In this document: positions 5,564 through 6,319 of the stretch, piece by piece
Layout of the letters: each line of letters opens with the position of its first letter
Position numbering within the stretch: the first letter of the stretch is position 1
Assembly (NCBI GenBank): GCA_050945815.1
Contig: JBMNTQ010000117.1
Coordinates: forward strand, 1-6,319
Reading direction: 5' to 3'
DNA from: JBMNTQ01 sp050945815
Lineage (GTDB): Bacteria; Bacillota; Clostridia; Christensenellales; JBMNTQ01
DNA length: 6,319 nucleotides
Translations under genes and position numbers: made by a program
Notes under the pieces: generated by a model
What the model was told of the DNA's origin: nothing
Seen by the model: only the letters and a program-made list of their open reading frames with translations
The model's database searches: none

Positions 5564-6222
5564 CCATAAACCCCATTCTCCAGAATATAACGCTCCACTC
5601 CCGGCGGCAACATCCCTTCCACGCTCTCTCCCCGCTCCAGCTTGTGCCGAATCAGCGTCGACGACACATCCGGCCCGGTAAATTCCGCAAACTGCATCCG
5701 AGCCCCATAAGCCTCCCGCAATCGTCCGACTTCTTCCATCATAGCCACCGCATGATGCCCCGGCCGATAAAAGACAATAAACCCGCAAAGCTCAAAAACT
5801 CGTGCAACATTTTTCCAGGTCTGCACCTCGAAAAGGGTATCCGCTCCAATGATAAAATAAAAATCATCGTCAGGATACAGGCATTTTAAGTCCGTCAAGG
5901 TATCCACAGTATAGGTGTAGCCCTGTCTGTCCATCTCAATCCGAGAAATAGACAAACCCGGCTGCCCCCCCACAGCCAATTGCAGCATAGCAAAGCGGTC
6001 CTGAGCATCCGCCACAAATTCATCCCGCTTATGCGGCGGCAGCCCTACCGGCACATACACCACCCCATCCAGGGAAAATTCCTTCTTCGCCTGCATGCCT
6101 AGCGCAACATGCCCAACATGCACCGGGTTAAACGTCCCGCCCAGCAGGCCGACTCTACGCCGCCGCTCCACACCGGCCTGTACCTCACAGCCGCGCAGAC
6201 AGGCGTCACAGCCAATTCCCAT
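5560..6222 (-). CDS. nadD: Nicotinate-nucleotide adenylyltransferase NadD
   Basis: NadD converts nicotinate mononucleotide and ATP to nicotinate adenine dinucleotide, the penultimate step in NAD synthesis. The nucleotidyltransferase signature GGTFNPVHVGH is at 28-38, with both family histidines (H35, H38). PPHK follows at 62-65, the family segment FIIGADTL at 123-130, and the second nucleotide-binding signature SSTLIR at 187-192. The 220 residues are somewhat longer than the usual roughly 190-215. The extra length is at the N-terminus: residues 1-22 precede the first beta strand and contain C5-x2-C8-x3-C12. ATG 6222 has GAGGTG 5 nt before it. A GTG at 6171 (codon 18) is an alternative start with GAGGT about 10 nt before it, and would give 203 residues and a conventional N-terminus. 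It is the first gene of the operon and overlaps yqeK by 4 nt. Confidence 0.95.
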   Translation of the reverse strand: MGIGCDACLRGCEVQAGVERRRRVGLLGGTFNPVHVGHVALGMQAKKEFSLDGVVYVPVGLPPHKRDEFVADAQDRFAMLQLAVGGQPGLSISRIEMDRQGYTYTVDTLTDLKCLYPDDDFYFIIGADTLFEVQTWKNVARVFELCGFIVFYRPGHHAVAMMEEVGRLREAYGARMQFAEFTGPDVSSTLIRHKLERGESVEGMLPPGVERYILENGVYG

Positions 6223-6262
6223 GTTCGCACCTCGTCATTCCCGTATTCTCGCGTTTTTTTAC

Positions 6263-6297
6263 ATACCCCAAGCGCCCTTATGTTTAGAATACCCCAA
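6263..6297. repeat. Pair of 9-bp direct repeats upstream of nadD
   Basis: ATACCCCAA occurs at 6263-6271 and again at 6289-6297, 26 bp apart start to start, in the leader region of the nadD operon. The spacing is about two and a half helical turns. The copies could be regulator half-sites or chance; nothing else identifies a regulator. Confidence 0.4.
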
Positions 6298-6307
6298 AAC
6301 TAGTCAA
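6282..6307 (-). promoter_or_regulatory. Weak candidate promoter for the nadD operon
   Basis: On the minus strand TTGACT at 6302-6307 matches 5 of 6 bases of the -35 consensus. The downstream region is AT-containing, but the best -10 candidate, TAAACA at 15-nt spacing, is poor. The call rests mainly on the -35 box, and transcription could instead continue from a gene to the right of the window. Confidence 0.25.
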
Positions 6308-6319
6308 TACTCCTCATAT
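6304..6319 (-). other. Possible last codons of an upstream gene
   Basis: On the minus strand all three frames entering from the right edge meet a stop by 6300: one at once (TGA after ATA), one as TAT GAG GAG TAT TGA ending at 6304, and one as TAG ending at 6300. Any same-strand gene to the right must therefore end here. Which frame is used cannot be determined; an acidic ending YEEY would suit an Obg-like GTPase, a common neighbour of nadD, but this is a guess. Confidence 0.2.

Noticed and set aside
5564..5788. The upstream extension of the yqeK frame to a start at 5788
   Set aside because: These 75 codons lie inside nadD in another frame, rich in Gly and Ala, with no YqeK similarity. The ATGA junction at 5560-5563 gives the expected start.

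Overview
The window looks like chromosomal core DNA from a low-to-mid GC Firmicute, most likely of class Clostridia. The reasons are the linked nadD-yqeK-rsfS genes, strong GGAGG-type Shine-Dalgarno sites, a WalRK-like two-component pair followed by a GerMN-domain lipoprotein, and a penicillin-binding-protein-5-type D,D-carboxypeptidase with a C-terminal anchor. Base composition appears close to 50% GC by eye. Assignment below class level is not possible from this sequence. There are no signs of mobile elements, CRISPR arrays, or tRNA or rRNA genes.

Layout. From 1 to about 2854 on the minus strand lies one transcription unit: an OmpR-family response regulator (start 2739), a membrane histidine kinase overlapping it by 11 nt, and a lipoprotein with a GerMN domain that runs off the left edge. 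A 237-nt region at 2812-3048 carries divergent promoters. To its right, on the plus strand, is a secreted, membrane-anchored D-alanyl-D-alanine carboxypeptidase (3049-4476). It ends at an imperfect hairpin (4525-4581) that can serve as terminator for both converging units. From 6222 down to 4628 on the minus strand is a compact operon: nadD (NAD biosynthesis), yqeK (HD-domain Ap4A hydrolase family) and rsfS (ribosome silencing factor). A short upstream region at 6223-6319 probably contains the last codons of another gene.

How the genes fit together. The left half looks like an envelope module: a two-component system, a lipoprotein that may modulate its sensor, and a divergently transcribed peptidoglycan carboxypeptidase that could be one of its targets. 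The right half is a housekeeping operon linking NAD supply, dinucleotide turnover and ribosome control. The seven genes are recognisable families, and I did not find a convincing undescribed system. The points most worth a second look are the MtrAB-LpqB-like gene order, the TGTWAH-type half-sites in both divergent promoters, the Cys-rich N-terminal extension of NadD, the Arg-rich tail of the carboxypeptidase, and the frequent non-ATG starts (one GTG and three TTG among seven genes).
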